Shown: one piece after another, positions 9,575 through 17,555 of the stretch
Position numbering within the stretch: the first letter of the stretch is position 1
How the letters are laid out: every line of letters begins with the position of its first letter
DNA from: Actinomyces oris
GTDB taxonomy: Bacteria; Actinomycetota; Actinomycetes; Actinomycetales; Actinomycetaceae
Reading direction: 5' to 3'
Length of the DNA: 52,299 nt
NCBI RefSeq assembly: GCF_001937445.1
Contig: NZ_MSKS01000027.1
Location: 1 to 52,299, forward strand
Translations under genes and position numbers: made by a program
The notes under the pieces: model-generated
The model's input: only the letters and a program-made list of their open reading frames with translations
Told to the model about the DNA's origin: nothing
Databases searched by the model: none

Positions 9575-11509
9575 ATGAGCGAGAGTGGTTACTCGACGGC
9601 GTCGCAGGCAGGACATGGTGTAGAGACCTTCCGGGAGCGTGTCGACCGTGGGAGGGCTGGCCAGGGGTGCCTGGTCAAGGTGCTCGGCGCCTTCGTCCTC
9701 GTCGGTGGCCTCCTGTGCCTGCGCGGTCCTGAGAAGCCACTGGGCGTCATGCTGGTCGTGGGCAGCCTGAGCCTCGCCCTGTACGGGGCGGGCAGGACAG
9801 CCCTGAGCCGCCGGATCGCGCGGTCCGCCGACTACTGGAGCCAAGGGCCCGGATGCGTCCAGTTCGGGCCCTCACGCCTCAGTGGCCTGCTGGAGTATCT
9901 GCCTGCTGCGGTGGCGTGGGCAGGTGCGCTGAGCGCCATCGGTATGCAGCTCTTCTCCGCCGCTGCCTCTCCCAACGGCGCATGGACGATCGCCGTGGCT
10001 GTCGTCGTGCTGCTCGGTTGGCTGGTGGGATGCGCGACTGTTCCCATCGGTGGTAGAGGAGCACCGGAGATCGTCCTGACGCCGGACGCGGTATGGATCT
10101 GGGCGGGCGGGAACACACGAGTCCGCATTCCCTGGGAGGCGCGGCCGAATCTTGAGGCGAGCATTACTCATCGCATGCGACCGCACGCCGTGATCACCGG
10201 TGGTGCGGGAGGGGCGGTGAACTTTCCTATCTTCGTGGTACCCATTGGACACGTTCAGCTTCAGTCCGTGCTCGAGCTCTACTCGATTCACGCCGAGCTG
10301 CGAGGAGAGCTCGGCACTGGCCAAGGGCTGCAGCGGGTGCGTGCACTCATGACCCCTCCCGTGCAGGAGGCAGAGAGGACTGCCTCCTCCGGTGTCCCCA
10401 TGCAGGCTTCGACGCCGTCGGTGGGCGTACCGGTATCTCCGACGCCGGCGCATGGGGCAGCACCGGGATCGGGTTCTCCGTATGAGGGTATCCGGTACGG
10501 CAGCCCCCAAGGCGGACGGCCGCCTAGGGAAGGGGAGTCCTACGGCTCTGCGAGTGCCTATGTCCCGGTGCCTGGATCGGCGGGGCCCTTCTCCGCGGCC
10601 CCGTACGGTTCCCCAACTCCGTCTGCTCCTGCAGGGGAGGGAGTCGGTGATGCGCCGGTCGAGACGGCGCCGCACGTGTCAACAGACGTGGAGCGCAGCG
10701 CTGGGGAGGAGGACCAGAGAGAAAAGGCGGACTCCTCGAAGCCGAGTACATGCGAGGAAGCCGATCGACGCGCTAAGCGAGCACCGTGGAGACTCCTGAT
10801 CTGGGCCGTCATCGTCCTGGTCGGTTTCACGTATGCAACGAGCGGGAGACAGACAGCGGGCTTCCTTCTGGGGGTGGTCCTCAGCCTGGTGCTCCTCATC
10901 CACGCCGTCGCGCTCGCCGCGGCGCGCAGGTCTCGAACAGCGGCTCCTCGGCGGTGGACCCGGAGCAGTGAGGGAATCTGCCTGCGGAACACGTGGTTGG
11001 TCCAGGTCGCGGTTCACGTCGAGGCAGCACTCATGGCGCTCGGGGGCCTGCTGGCCGTCGGACTCCTGGCAGTCAGTGACCGCAGTGATCGGGGAACCGT
11101 GGTGGTGCCCCTACTCCTGGCCATGGTCTTCCTCATCGCCTCCTTCTTCCTGGGCTTGTCGAAGCCGCTGCCTGGGCGCCGCACGGAGATTGTTCTTGAC
11201 GCGGAGCGCATCCGCTTCGCCGTGGGGACGAGCCGTGAGTCGCTGTTCTGGTGGGCCGACCGCCCGCGGCTCGTGGGCCGCAGCGCCGGTGGGAATCTCG
11301 TGGTGGAGAACGATCGGGTCGGTCGCATCCGGGCGGAGATGGACACTCTTCCACTGACCAGTGTCCAGTTGCAGCGGGTGGTGGCGTTCTACTCGCATCA
11401 TCCTGAGTTGTGCGCCGAGCTCGCCACTGAGGAAGGCCTGTGGCGTGTGCAGGGGCTCACTGGACCGGCGTCGGCGGCACCTCTGGAGCGACCAACGTCA
11501 CAGTACTAG
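9575..11509 (+). CDS. Double-module membrane protein with two PH-like cytoplasmic domains
   Basis: This large membrane protein is not a recognised family. It is two copies of one module joined by a Pro/Ser/Gly-rich linker (roughly residues 260-385). Each module has four hydrophobic segments, then a beta-rich stretch beginning EIVLTPDAVWIW or EIVLDAERIRFA, then a closing motif: VPIGHVQLQSVLELYSIHAE in module one, LPLTSVQLQRVVAFYSHHPE in module two. The same module occurs singly in the genes at 13649 and 15548. I choose the ATG at 9575; a GTG overlapping the purA stop at 9557 is the alternative. Proximity to T7SS-like genes suggests envelope defence or immunity, which is inference only. Confidence 0.7.
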   Translation: MSESGYSTASQAGHGVETFRERVDRGRAGQGCLVKVLGAFVLVGGLLCLRGPEKPLGVMLVVGSLSLALYGAGRTALSRRIARSADYWSQGPGCVQFGPSRLSGLLEYLPAAVAWAGALSAIGMQLFSAAASPNGAWTIAVAVVVLLGWLVGCATVPIGGRGAPEIVLTPDAVWIWAGGNTRVRIPWEARPNLEASITHRMRPHAVITGGAGGAVNFPIFVVPIGHVQLQSVLELYSIHAELRGELGTGQGLQRVRALMTPPVQEAERTASSGVPMQASTPSVGVPVSPTPAHGAAPGSGSPYEGIRYGSPQGGRPPREGESYGSASAYVPVPGSAGPFSAAPYGSPTPSAPAGEGVGDAPVETAPHVSTDVERSAGEEDQREKADSSKPSTCEEADRRAKRAPWRLLIWAVIVLVGFTYATSGRQTAGFLLGVVLSLVLLIHAVALAAARRSRTAAPRRWTRSSEGICLRNTWLVQVAVHVEAALMALGGLLAVGLLAVSDRSDRGTVVVPLLLAMVFLIASFFLGLSKPLPGRRTEIVLDAERIRFAVGTSRESLFWWADRPRLVGRSAGGNLVVENDRVGRIRAEMDTLPLTSVQLQRVVAFYSHHPELCAELATEEGLWRVQGLTGPASAAPLERPTSQY

Positions 11510-11556
11510 TGGTAAATAGTGCTGCGATGCACAAGTGCTCTCGATAGCGTTGGAGC

Positions 11557-11931
11557 ATGAGATCTTCTCGTGACTTCATGTTGCTGTCCCCTCCTGAGCG
11601 GGCGGAGGCCGCTGAGCCGCTGGGCGATGAGGGGTCGCTCGGTCCGGACCCGGAGCGTCCGTTCGTGCCGCCTGCGCTGTATCTGCCCTCGACCGGGGTT
11701 CCTAATGCGAGGGGCGCGGAGATTGAGCTGCGGCGTCTGAGGGATGGGCGGAGGGCGTTGCTGGCTTATACGGCTGTTGATCGTCTGGTGAAGTGTATGG
11801 GGCCGAATCAGCCGTGGGCGCTGTTCCTCACGGAGAACCTTGACGAGCTTGCTGAGGCGCAGCCCTTCGACGTGGTCATGCTGGACCAGCGCATACCACG
11901 GGAACTCTGGCATCAAGAAGAAAGGAGATAG
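11557..11931 (+). CDS. SseB/SAV_915-like protein
   Basis: This 124-residue cytoplasmic protein resembles actinobacterial SAV_915 or SseB N-terminal-type proteins. The pattern is ALYLPSTGVP, then EIELRRLRDGRRALLAYTAVDRLV, then GPNQPWALF, ending PFDVVMLDQRIP. Members often sit beside WXG100 genes. Here the next gene starts two bases after its stop. The biochemical function is unknown. The ATG at 11557 is preceded by TTGGAG. Confidence 0.65.
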   Translation: MRSSRDFMLLSPPERAEAAEPLGDEGSLGPDPERPFVPPALYLPSTGVPNARGAEIELRRLRDGRRALLAYTAVDRLVKCMGPNQPWALFLTENLDELAEAQPFDVVMLDQRIPRELWHQEERR

Positions 11932-11933
11932 TA

Positions 11934-12227
11934 ATGGCCAACGAAGTTAAAATAGATTATGATGATGCAGAAGATATCAAGAATAATTTTTATACCGCCC
12001 GAGATGATTTAGAGAGCGATGAAAAGGGATTTCCTGAGAGTGTGGATGGCGGCGACGGAACAGAATACATCGTCGACATGATCACTAAGATTGCTGAGGA
12101 TGCAGGAGATATAGCGATTTGCTCCGGACTTGGTGGAGACAAAATGGCGAATGCTGCGGATAAAATTAATGGGGTGGACGAGAGTGTTGCCCAGACCTTC
12201 CGACAGATGGAGAAAGAAATATCATGA
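11934..12227 (+). CDS. Small helical T7SS-associated protein candidate
   Basis: This is a 97-residue acidic, probably helical protein of WXG100 size. No W-x-G turn is present. It begins ANEVKIDYDDAEDIKNNF and ends with an amphipathic helix (FRQMEKEIS). It has a clear AGAAAGGAGAT Shine-Dalgarno. Codon use is strikingly AT-rich compared with flanking genes, which suggests recent transfer. Its stop overlaps the start of the next frame (ATGA), so it is probably co-translated with the effector-like gene, as an Esx-like partner would be. Confidence 0.6.
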   Translation: MANEVKIDYDDAEDIKNNFYTARDDLESDEKGFPESVDGGDGTEYIVDMITKIAEDAGDIAICSGLGGDKMANAADKINGVDESVAQTFRQMEKEIS

Positions 12228-12391
12228 GTACTGGTGGGGACATTGATGTTACTATTCCCGGAAGCGAATCGTCTGTTGATGACGCCGCACGGTGGTTAGA
12301 GGGACTGCGTGACAATGCCAGCAGTGCGGCAAATTTGTTCGCTAAAAACGGATCTGGTACCGGAGTTGGGGTGAAGTCGGTCTCGCCGTAG
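12224..12391 (+). pseudogene. 5' part of a frameshifted T7SS effector-like gene
   Basis: This 55-residue frame begins STGGDIDVTIPGSESSVDDA and continues ARWLEGLRDNASSAANLF, like the N-terminal T7SS signal domain of actinobacterial effectors. It stops early at 12389-12391. The frame of the downstream 348-residue reading region is open from 12346 and reads SWGEVGLAVG across the same DNA. One missing base around 12355-12370 would restore a continuous protein. Start choice is firm because it overlaps the previous stop (ATGA). Confidence 0.65.
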
Positions 12392-12408
12392 GTACGTATT
12401 CAACTACC

Positions 12409-13455
12409 TTGTGCGATGCGGTTAAACATGTTCATGATCGGGCAGAAAAAGCTGCAGATGTCATCCGCTCTTTTGCGGACCAGTTGTCGTGGCGAAAGCA
12501 AGATATGAAGGAGCATCTTGAGACGGCCCGGGGCGATGGACTGCAAGTAGATGGAAATATCATCAAGTATCCTGAGCAAGTGTCGGCGCCTGGTAAGTTT
12601 CCTCGGAAAGGTACGAAAAAGGCCAGAGATGATTGGTTCGCCGCAGATGAAGCGTATGATAATTATCTGGCTAAGGTTCGAGACTTCGAAAAGATCAAAG
12701 GCAGGGTTGAAGCAACGTTCAACGCGCTGAATGACTGGATCATAAACAATCTCGTTACGGCAAAACGAGACACCTTGCAGGCTCATTACCCCGGTGCAAT
12801 AAAAACGTTTGTTGAAAACGTGATAGGTAACGCGGCCAGAGATGGTGGATACGTCGAGAATAGTTATCGTTCAGCTGCAGATGCGCTAAGGGATACTGCA
12901 CACCATTGGGCATCTATACGGGCTGCTGAAAGTTCTCGCAATCCATCAGTGCAGACTCGAAGTCGACCGCCCAGCAAAAAAGCAATTGACAACAAACTCA
13001 ACAAACCAAAGCCGACGGCCTTGCGCAGAACTGCCGACGGTCTTGAAACCGTCGGAGACGGCGTCCGCAAGTTCGCAGGGAAGGCGGTGGCGTTTGGCGG
13101 TCCGGCGGTCGATCTTGCAACCGGCGCCCCATTAGCTAAAGTTGCGGCCACGACGGCTGCAGGCATAGTTACGGTGGCGCTCTTACCCGAAGCTGCTACT
13201 GTGGGTGGTGTCATTGTAGTCGCTTTCGTAGCGACTGGCGTGGCAGAAGGGGTAGGTTGGCTCTATGATAATGCAATATCATTGGAGCATCGAGAGATTA
13301 TTAACCACCCTTGGGAGGAAACAAAGAAAGGGGTAGGTAAAGGAGTAGATGCCGTCGGGAACTGGGCTGAAGACACTGGGAAGTACCTGGAGGATAAAGC
13401 CTCGGATGCCTGGAATAGCGCATCGGCATGGACGTGGGATAAACTTGGCGTATAA
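12409..13455 (+). CDS. 3' part of a T7SS effector-like protein with a long hydrophobic hairpin
   Basis: This 348-residue frame is opened here at a TTG, but it has no Shine-Dalgarno and most likely continues the frame begun at 12224. The first 150 residues look helical and WXG/LXG-like (CDAVKHVHDRAEKAADVIRS). A linker follows, then a Gly/Ala/Val-rich hydrophobic stretch of about 40 residues encoded near 13141-13266 with a Pro-Glu break (LLPEAATVGG), like a membrane hairpin. The C-terminus is amphipathic and Trp-rich. No enzymatic motif is visible. A pore-forming effector is a reasonable guess. The DNA is AT-rich. Two membrane paralogues follow. Confidence 0.55.
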   Translation: MCDAVKHVHDRAEKAADVIRSFADQLSWRKQDMKEHLETARGDGLQVDGNIIKYPEQVSAPGKFPRKGTKKARDDWFAADEAYDNYLAKVRDFEKIKGRVEATFNALNDWIINNLVTAKRDTLQAHYPGAIKTFVENVIGNAARDGGYVENSYRSAADALRDTAHHWASIRAAESSRNPSVQTRSRPPSKKAIDNKLNKPKPTALRRTADGLETVGDGVRKFAGKAVAFGGPAVDLATGAPLAKVAATTAAGIVTVALLPEAATVGGVIVVAFVATGVAEGVGWLYDNAISLEHREIINHPWEETKKGVGKGVDAVGNWAEDTGKYLEDKASDAWNSASAWTWDKLGV

Positions 13456-13648
13456 GTGGCCTTTGCATTCGTAAGGTGTTGCACTTAAATCCAGTTTTGT
13501 GGATTCTCGCCGGTCCCTTGGAGGCGTCTTCTGCATACTGGGCGTGCGCATGCGTGGCCAGTCACCTTAAGTTACCGAGGTCGGCGTCGTCGAGGCTGCG
13601 AATGCATGATCGACAGGAAGACAGTTGCACGTGGGTAAAGTGAGACCA

Positions 13649-14470
13649 ATGGACGAGTCGTATTCTTGTTCGGCCATGGACGCGAATCGTCTCAAAGAGG
13701 TATATTATTATGGATTCTTCGGCATCGTCCTACTCTGTTTCAGCGTGCTATATTCCGGTATCTCATTGGCGCCGACGCTGGTGTCCTATCGCACCGGCGG
13801 GACTTATCTGGTTACGGTGGCGTTGATGCAGTACGCGCAGTTTAGATTCGCAAAAAAGTCGTACAAGCGCTGGAACGCAAGTGGTGGTGAGGTAACGTTC
13901 GGACCCTCGTTGCTATTTCTCATATGGCAAGTCATGAGCTCCATCGTTCTGATTGCTGGAGCAGCAGTGATTGGGATGATGGTTGTTGCGGGAGGCGACT
14001 CGACTACACTGCGGGTTGCCTATGCGGCTGCCATGGGTGCGTTCTTTTTTCTGGTCATGGCAATAATGAGTCTAGTGACGTTTCCGTTCAGTGCAATGAC
14101 AGAACCGGAGATCATTCTCAACTCGAACGGAATTATTGTCTGGCCCGCAGGGAGGTACAGGACCCGAATTAATTGGGGCGATCGACCTCGCATGATAGGC
14201 GGCCGAAGGAGCAATGGCGGGATGTTCGTTCTCATTGAGGACAAAAACGGGTTGCAATATAGCTTTCCGATGTCCTACCTTCCACTGGGGTATGTTCAAT
14301 TTGAAAAAGTTATTGACTTATACTCGGATAATCCTGATGCTCGCGAGTATCTTGGTCACCGAGAAGGGTTAGTCCATGTTCGCAGGCTAATGTATTCTCC
14401 TGTTTCGTTTATCGTTGAAGACCTTAATGCTCTCAGTGAGAATAGGGGCGAACCGACAGCGGGCCGGTAA
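13649..14470 (+). CDS. Single-module PH-like membrane protein, copy 1
   Basis: This 273-residue protein has four hydrophobic segments followed by a cytoplasmic beta-rich domain (EIILNSNGIIVWPAGRYRTR, then NWGDRPRMIGG) and the closing motif LPLGYVQFEKVIDLYSDNPD. It equals one module of the protein at 9575. The ATG at 13649 is chosen because the paralogue at 15548 has an ATG at the aligned position and both coding regions are then exactly 822 bases. Leader DNA before both starts is also alignable. A role as immunity partner for the upstream effector-like gene is possible but unproven. Confidence 0.7.
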   Translation: MDESYSCSAMDANRLKEVYYYGFFGIVLLCFSVLYSGISLAPTLVSYRTGGTYLVTVALMQYAQFRFAKKSYKRWNASGGEVTFGPSLLFLIWQVMSSIVLIAGAAVIGMMVVAGGDSTTLRVAYAAAMGAFFFLVMAIMSLVTFPFSAMTEPEIILNSNGIIVWPAGRYRTRINWGDRPRMIGGRRSNGGMFVLIEDKNGLQYSFPMSYLPLGYVQFEKVIDLYSDNPDAREYLGHREGLVHVRRLMYSPVSFIVEDLNALSENRGEPTAGR

Positions 14471-15373
14471 ATTCGGTGTAGTTGGTTGGCCGAGTGGCTC
14501 GCGACTCTTTTTGTTTGAGGGTGCGGTGGGTGGAGCCTGTTGTCGGGTTGAATCGTCCCGGGTTTGACGGAGGCGGTGATGATGGGAAGGATCACTGTCA
14601 TGGAGGCTTATCCATGGGGTGTATGTGAATATGTGTCCGAGGATGACGGTGATGGTTTCTGGGAAGGTTTCTAATGGTCTTGTGTAGCCGGTGTGCAGGA
14701 CTCTCCAGGTCTTGATGTTGGCGATGACTCGCTCGATCTTGTAGCGGGCCTGGTTGACGGTCTTGTTATAGGTCTTGTCGTCTGGGTGAAGAGGCAGGTT
14801 CGGAGGTTTTCTCTTCGGGGTGATCATTCCCAGTCCGATGTATCCCTTGTCGCCGATGTGCTGCGGTGGTGGGGATCCGTCCGGGATGTCAAGCAAGCCG
14901 CTGCGGCGCAGGGCCTGAGCGTCGTGTGTGCATCCGTCCTGGGGGTCGGACACCCAGGCCAGGGTCCCTGAGAGGGTGCAGGCAACCTGGACGTTCAGCC
15001 CCGTAGTCTTGTGCTTGCCGGAGTACAGCTCAGGATGATCAGCCCAGGACCAGCACTCCAGGAGGGTGCCGTCGATGATCAGCTGGGCCGTGGGATCCAG
15101 ATCCTCCACCGTAGGCACGTGCTCCTGAAGAACCTGGGCGATCAGGGGCGTGTAGGCGCCGATGACGCGGGAGGCGGTGGCCTGCGAGACGCAGTAGACC
15201 TCGGTGAGCAGCTCCTGGGACAGGTTATGTCTCAGGTACGTCAGGGTCAGGCGCACGCACAGGAACAGCCCCAACACCCTCGCCCCGAACACCGGCAGGG
15301 GGCCGGAAGCGTGAATGGCCTCGCACAGGTCCAGGACATCATCGCGAGTGATCCTCGTGCTACTATTCGTCAT
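14387..15373 (-). CDS. IS5-type transposase (DDE_Tnp_4 class) with read-through C-terminus
   Basis: This 328-residue transposase has an N-terminal helix-turn-helix region (YCVSQATASRVIGAY) and a DDE core. The acidic residues are visible in LIIDGTLLECWSW, VSDPQDG and YKIERVIANIKTW. It catalyses cut-and-paste movement of the surrounding insertion sequence. Its last 44 or so codons lie left of the probable element end and are read from the reverse strand of the neighbouring membrane protein gene, so the natural stop is missing or displaced. Activity is uncertain. Confidence 0.85.
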   Translation of the reverse strand: MTNSSTRITRDDVLDLCEAIHASGPLPVFGARVLGLFLCVRLTLTYLRHNLSQELLTEVYCVSQATASRVIGAYTPLIAQVLQEHVPTVEDLDPTAQLIIDGTLLECWSWADHPELYSGKHKTTGLNVQVACTLSGTLAWVSDPQDGCTHDAQALRRSGLLDIPDGSPPPQHIGDKGYIGLGMITPKRKPPNLPLHPDDKTYNKTVNQARYKIERVIANIKTWRVLHTGYTRPLETFPETITVILGHIFTYTPWISLHDSDPSHHHRLRQTRDDSTRQQAPPTAPSNKKSREPLGQPTTPNLPARCRFAPILTESIKVFNDKRNRRIH

Positions 15374-15480
15374 GGCGGTCTGCTTCTTGATTGGATTGGC
15401 TTAGACACCAAAGATTCTCTCAAGAGCAAGCCGCCACCCTGCTTAACGCACGTAATAGCGGCAAAACACCATCAACACCC
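14519..15480 (-). mobile_element. IS5-type insertion sequence (approximate ends)
   Basis: The element carries one transposase and splits two paralogous membrane protein genes. Possible 14-base imperfect terminal repeats begin GGGTG at 14519 and on the opposite strand at 15480 (10 of 14 matching). No target duplication is clear. The ends are therefore approximate, give or take several tens of bases. Confidence 0.45.
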
Positions 15481-15547
15481 CTATGAATAAGCCTCAATGA
15501 GTCGCATGCTTCTCGCCAGGAAGGTCGCTGTGGGGGAGACTAGGTCA

Positions 15548-16369
15548 ATGAGCAAGCTGTATTCCTGTGAGGCTATGGATGAGAATCGCCTTAGAGAGTC
15601 GTATCTGTTTGTTGTATTTGGGATCATCTTGGTTGGCGCTAGTGCACTATATTTGAGTGTCACGTCGGTGCCGATGTTAGTGTTTTATTTCACCTGTGGG
15701 ACGTATTTAGTCGCAATTGCGTCGATGCAGTACACACAATTTAGATGCTCAAGGGTGTCGTATAGGCGCTGGAATGCTTGTGGTGACGAGGTGATATTCG
15801 GTCCGTCATCGCTGTTTGTTTTATGGGAGGCTGCGAGCACCCTAATTCTCATTGTAGGTGCAATCGCAATGATGGCGCTGTCTGTTGCAGAAAGTGGCTC
15901 GATCCCGGTCCGGGTTGCGTTTAGAGCTGCTGCCTTTGCACTTTTCATGCTCATATTGGCTGCAGCTAGTCTAGTAACGCTCCCATTCGGTGGTGTCTCG
16001 GAACCCGACATCATCCTTAACTCGAGCGAAATTGTTCTCCGGCCTGGAGGACGGTATGGGGCTCGAATTGATTGGAGCGATCGACCTCATGTGGTGGGAG
16101 GGCAACGGTGTCATGGGAGGATGTTCGTCCTCATTGAAGATAAGTATGGGGTGCAGTATGCTTTTCCGATGTTTGCGCTCCCTTTGGGGTATGTTCAGTT
16201 TGAAAGAATTGTTGACTTCTACTCAAACTATCCTGATGCTCGCCCGCACCTCGGTCACCGGAGTGGACTCGTTCACGTTCGCAGTTTAATGGACTTTCCG
16301 GTCCTGGAGATAGTCGGGGATCTTCATGCTCACGGTAAGAGTGGAGGTGAGTCGGCGGGGTGCAGGTAA
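15548..16369 (+). CDS. Single-module PH-like membrane protein, copy 2
   Basis: This 273-residue paralogue aligns over its whole length with the protein at 13649 (for example YSCEAMDENRLRESY against YSCSAMDANRLKEVY, and LPLGYVQFERIVDFYSNYPD). It has four membrane segments and a cytoplasmic PH-like end. GGGGGAG lies upstream of the ATG at 15548. The two copies arose by tandem duplication and were then separated by the insertion sequence. Homology continues a little beyond both stops, including a GTTTGAG box. Function is unknown. Confidence 0.7.
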   Translation: MSKLYSCEAMDENRLRESYLFVVFGIILVGASALYLSVTSVPMLVFYFTCGTYLVAIASMQYTQFRCSRVSYRRWNACGDEVIFGPSSLFVLWEAASTLILIVGAIAMMALSVAESGSIPVRVAFRAAAFALFMLILAAASLVTLPFGGVSEPDIILNSSEIVLRPGGRYGARIDWSDRPHVVGGQRCHGRMFVLIEDKYGVQYAFPMFALPLGYVQFERIVDFYSNYPDARPHLGHRSGLVHVRSLMDFPVLEIVGDLHAHGKSGGESAGCR

Positions 16370-16508
16370 AATCGGGTAAGTTGCTCGTTGAGCGAGCGAT
16401 TTGCGGCTCTTTTGTTTGAGCGTGCCGCGGTGATTATATCGTCGGGTTCACAACAAGGTAACGGGCATCAATGCCGGCGGTCTGACACCTGCCTCAGTCT
16501 GAGGCTCA

Positions 16509-17459
16509 TTAGCCGCGGTAGCCATTGTGGTTCGGCGGTACATGCGACGTGGGGCCTGGTCCCTGAGGGAATCGCGGCTGGTACTGCTGGGAAGCAGGCG
16601 AGCTGGGCTGGGTGGGGAGCGGACCTGCCTGTGCTTGAGAGGGGAAGGCGACCGGCTGGGAAGCGGGGATGGGAGCACTTGCTTGAATCGACTGCTGCCC
16701 CAGCGCATCCAGGTACTTCTGCTCCCGGTTCTTCTTGAGTGTGTTGCTGACGATGGCGACAACTGCTCCGATAACAGCGATCGCAATGAGTATCACGATG
16801 ATGCTTGTCATCCCGCCCGATGAGTGAGACGAGGACGTCGAACCGGGTGTGGGCGTCGAACTGGACGAGGGTGTTGAGCTGGACTCAGGCTGAGATGCTG
16901 CCTGGGCGGTGTCCTTGCCGCGGGCCTTGTGATCGTAGAAGGTTGAGAATGACACCTTGTTCTGCTCGTCGCCCTCGATCTTCCCTCCATCGGCTTCCGT
17001 TACCTTGCCGGGGAAGACGATGGTGAGAGGCGTTGAGTTGTTGTCGCTGCCATCGGATGTGGAGTCCTTGTAAGTGTCGACGACATACTCATCCCCGTCG
17101 TGAGACACATATTTGTTTTGGGATATGGCTCTCGTGGACGTGGCCTTGCAGGTCGGAGCCCCGTTTTCGTTGGAGAAGGTCGCATCGGTCTTTGTGGGAG
17201 TCTGGCGAAAGCTGCTTTCGACGCAGAACTCTTTCAGGTTCTTTTCTCTGGAGGTCGGCGAAGTGATCGTGATGGTTGTCGTCACCTCTTGATCGGACTT
17301 GATGACGATCTCAGCGCTGAGCTTGTCTTCGTTCGTGAGCTTTGCAAGAACTGCGGCGCTGCTGGGGGGCGCTGCCGCCACGAGGAGGAGTGAGGTCGTG
17401 AGACAGAGCATCCCGACGAGACTCGTGACTGGGGTGTGCCTCAAAGTGAGGTAGCGCAT
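16509..17459 (-). CDS. LppM-like envelope protein B
   Basis: This 316-residue protein has a Sec signal peptide ending SSAA, an LppM-type domain with cysteines in EFCVES and PTCKAT, and the diagnostic segment IVFPGKVTEADGGKIEG. A Ser/Thr/Pro-rich stalk follows, then a membrane helix (MTSIIVILIAIAVIGAVVAI) and a Gln/Pro/Ser-rich cytoplasmic tail. It lacks a lipobox cysteine. It is the promoter-distal member of a run of five family genes on the minus strand. The role of the family here is unknown; the LppM domain implies a surface-exposed envelope function. Confidence 0.7.
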   Translation of the reverse strand: MRYLTLRHTPVTSLVGMLCLTTSLLLVAAAPPSSAAVLAKLTNEDKLSAEIVIKSDQEVTTTITITSPTSREKNLKEFCVESSFRQTPTKTDATFSNENGAPTCKATSTRAISQNKYVSHDGDEYVVDTYKDSTSDGSDNNSTPLTIVFPGKVTEADGGKIEGDEQNKVSFSTFYDHKARGKDTAQAASQPESSSTPSSSSTPTPGSTSSSHSSGGMTSIIVILIAIAVIGAVVAIVSNTLKKNREQKYLDALGQQSIQASAPIPASQPVAFPSQAQAGPLPTQPSSPASQQYQPRFPQGPGPTSHVPPNHNGYRG

Positions 17460-17555
17460 GTGCGGCCTTCGAATGGTGTGGGTGAGGTGACTGGAGAGCG
17501 GTGCGGAGGGCGCCGTCGCTAGGGTGCGAAGAGTGTCGGTGCCCGCCGTCGGAGC

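Noticed and set aside
12341..12350. Possible programmed -1 slippery site (TAAAAAC) in the effector-like gene
   Set aside because: It does not fit the X-XXY-YYZ pattern in the right frame, and slipping early gives an unlikely junction. A one-base mutation is simpler.
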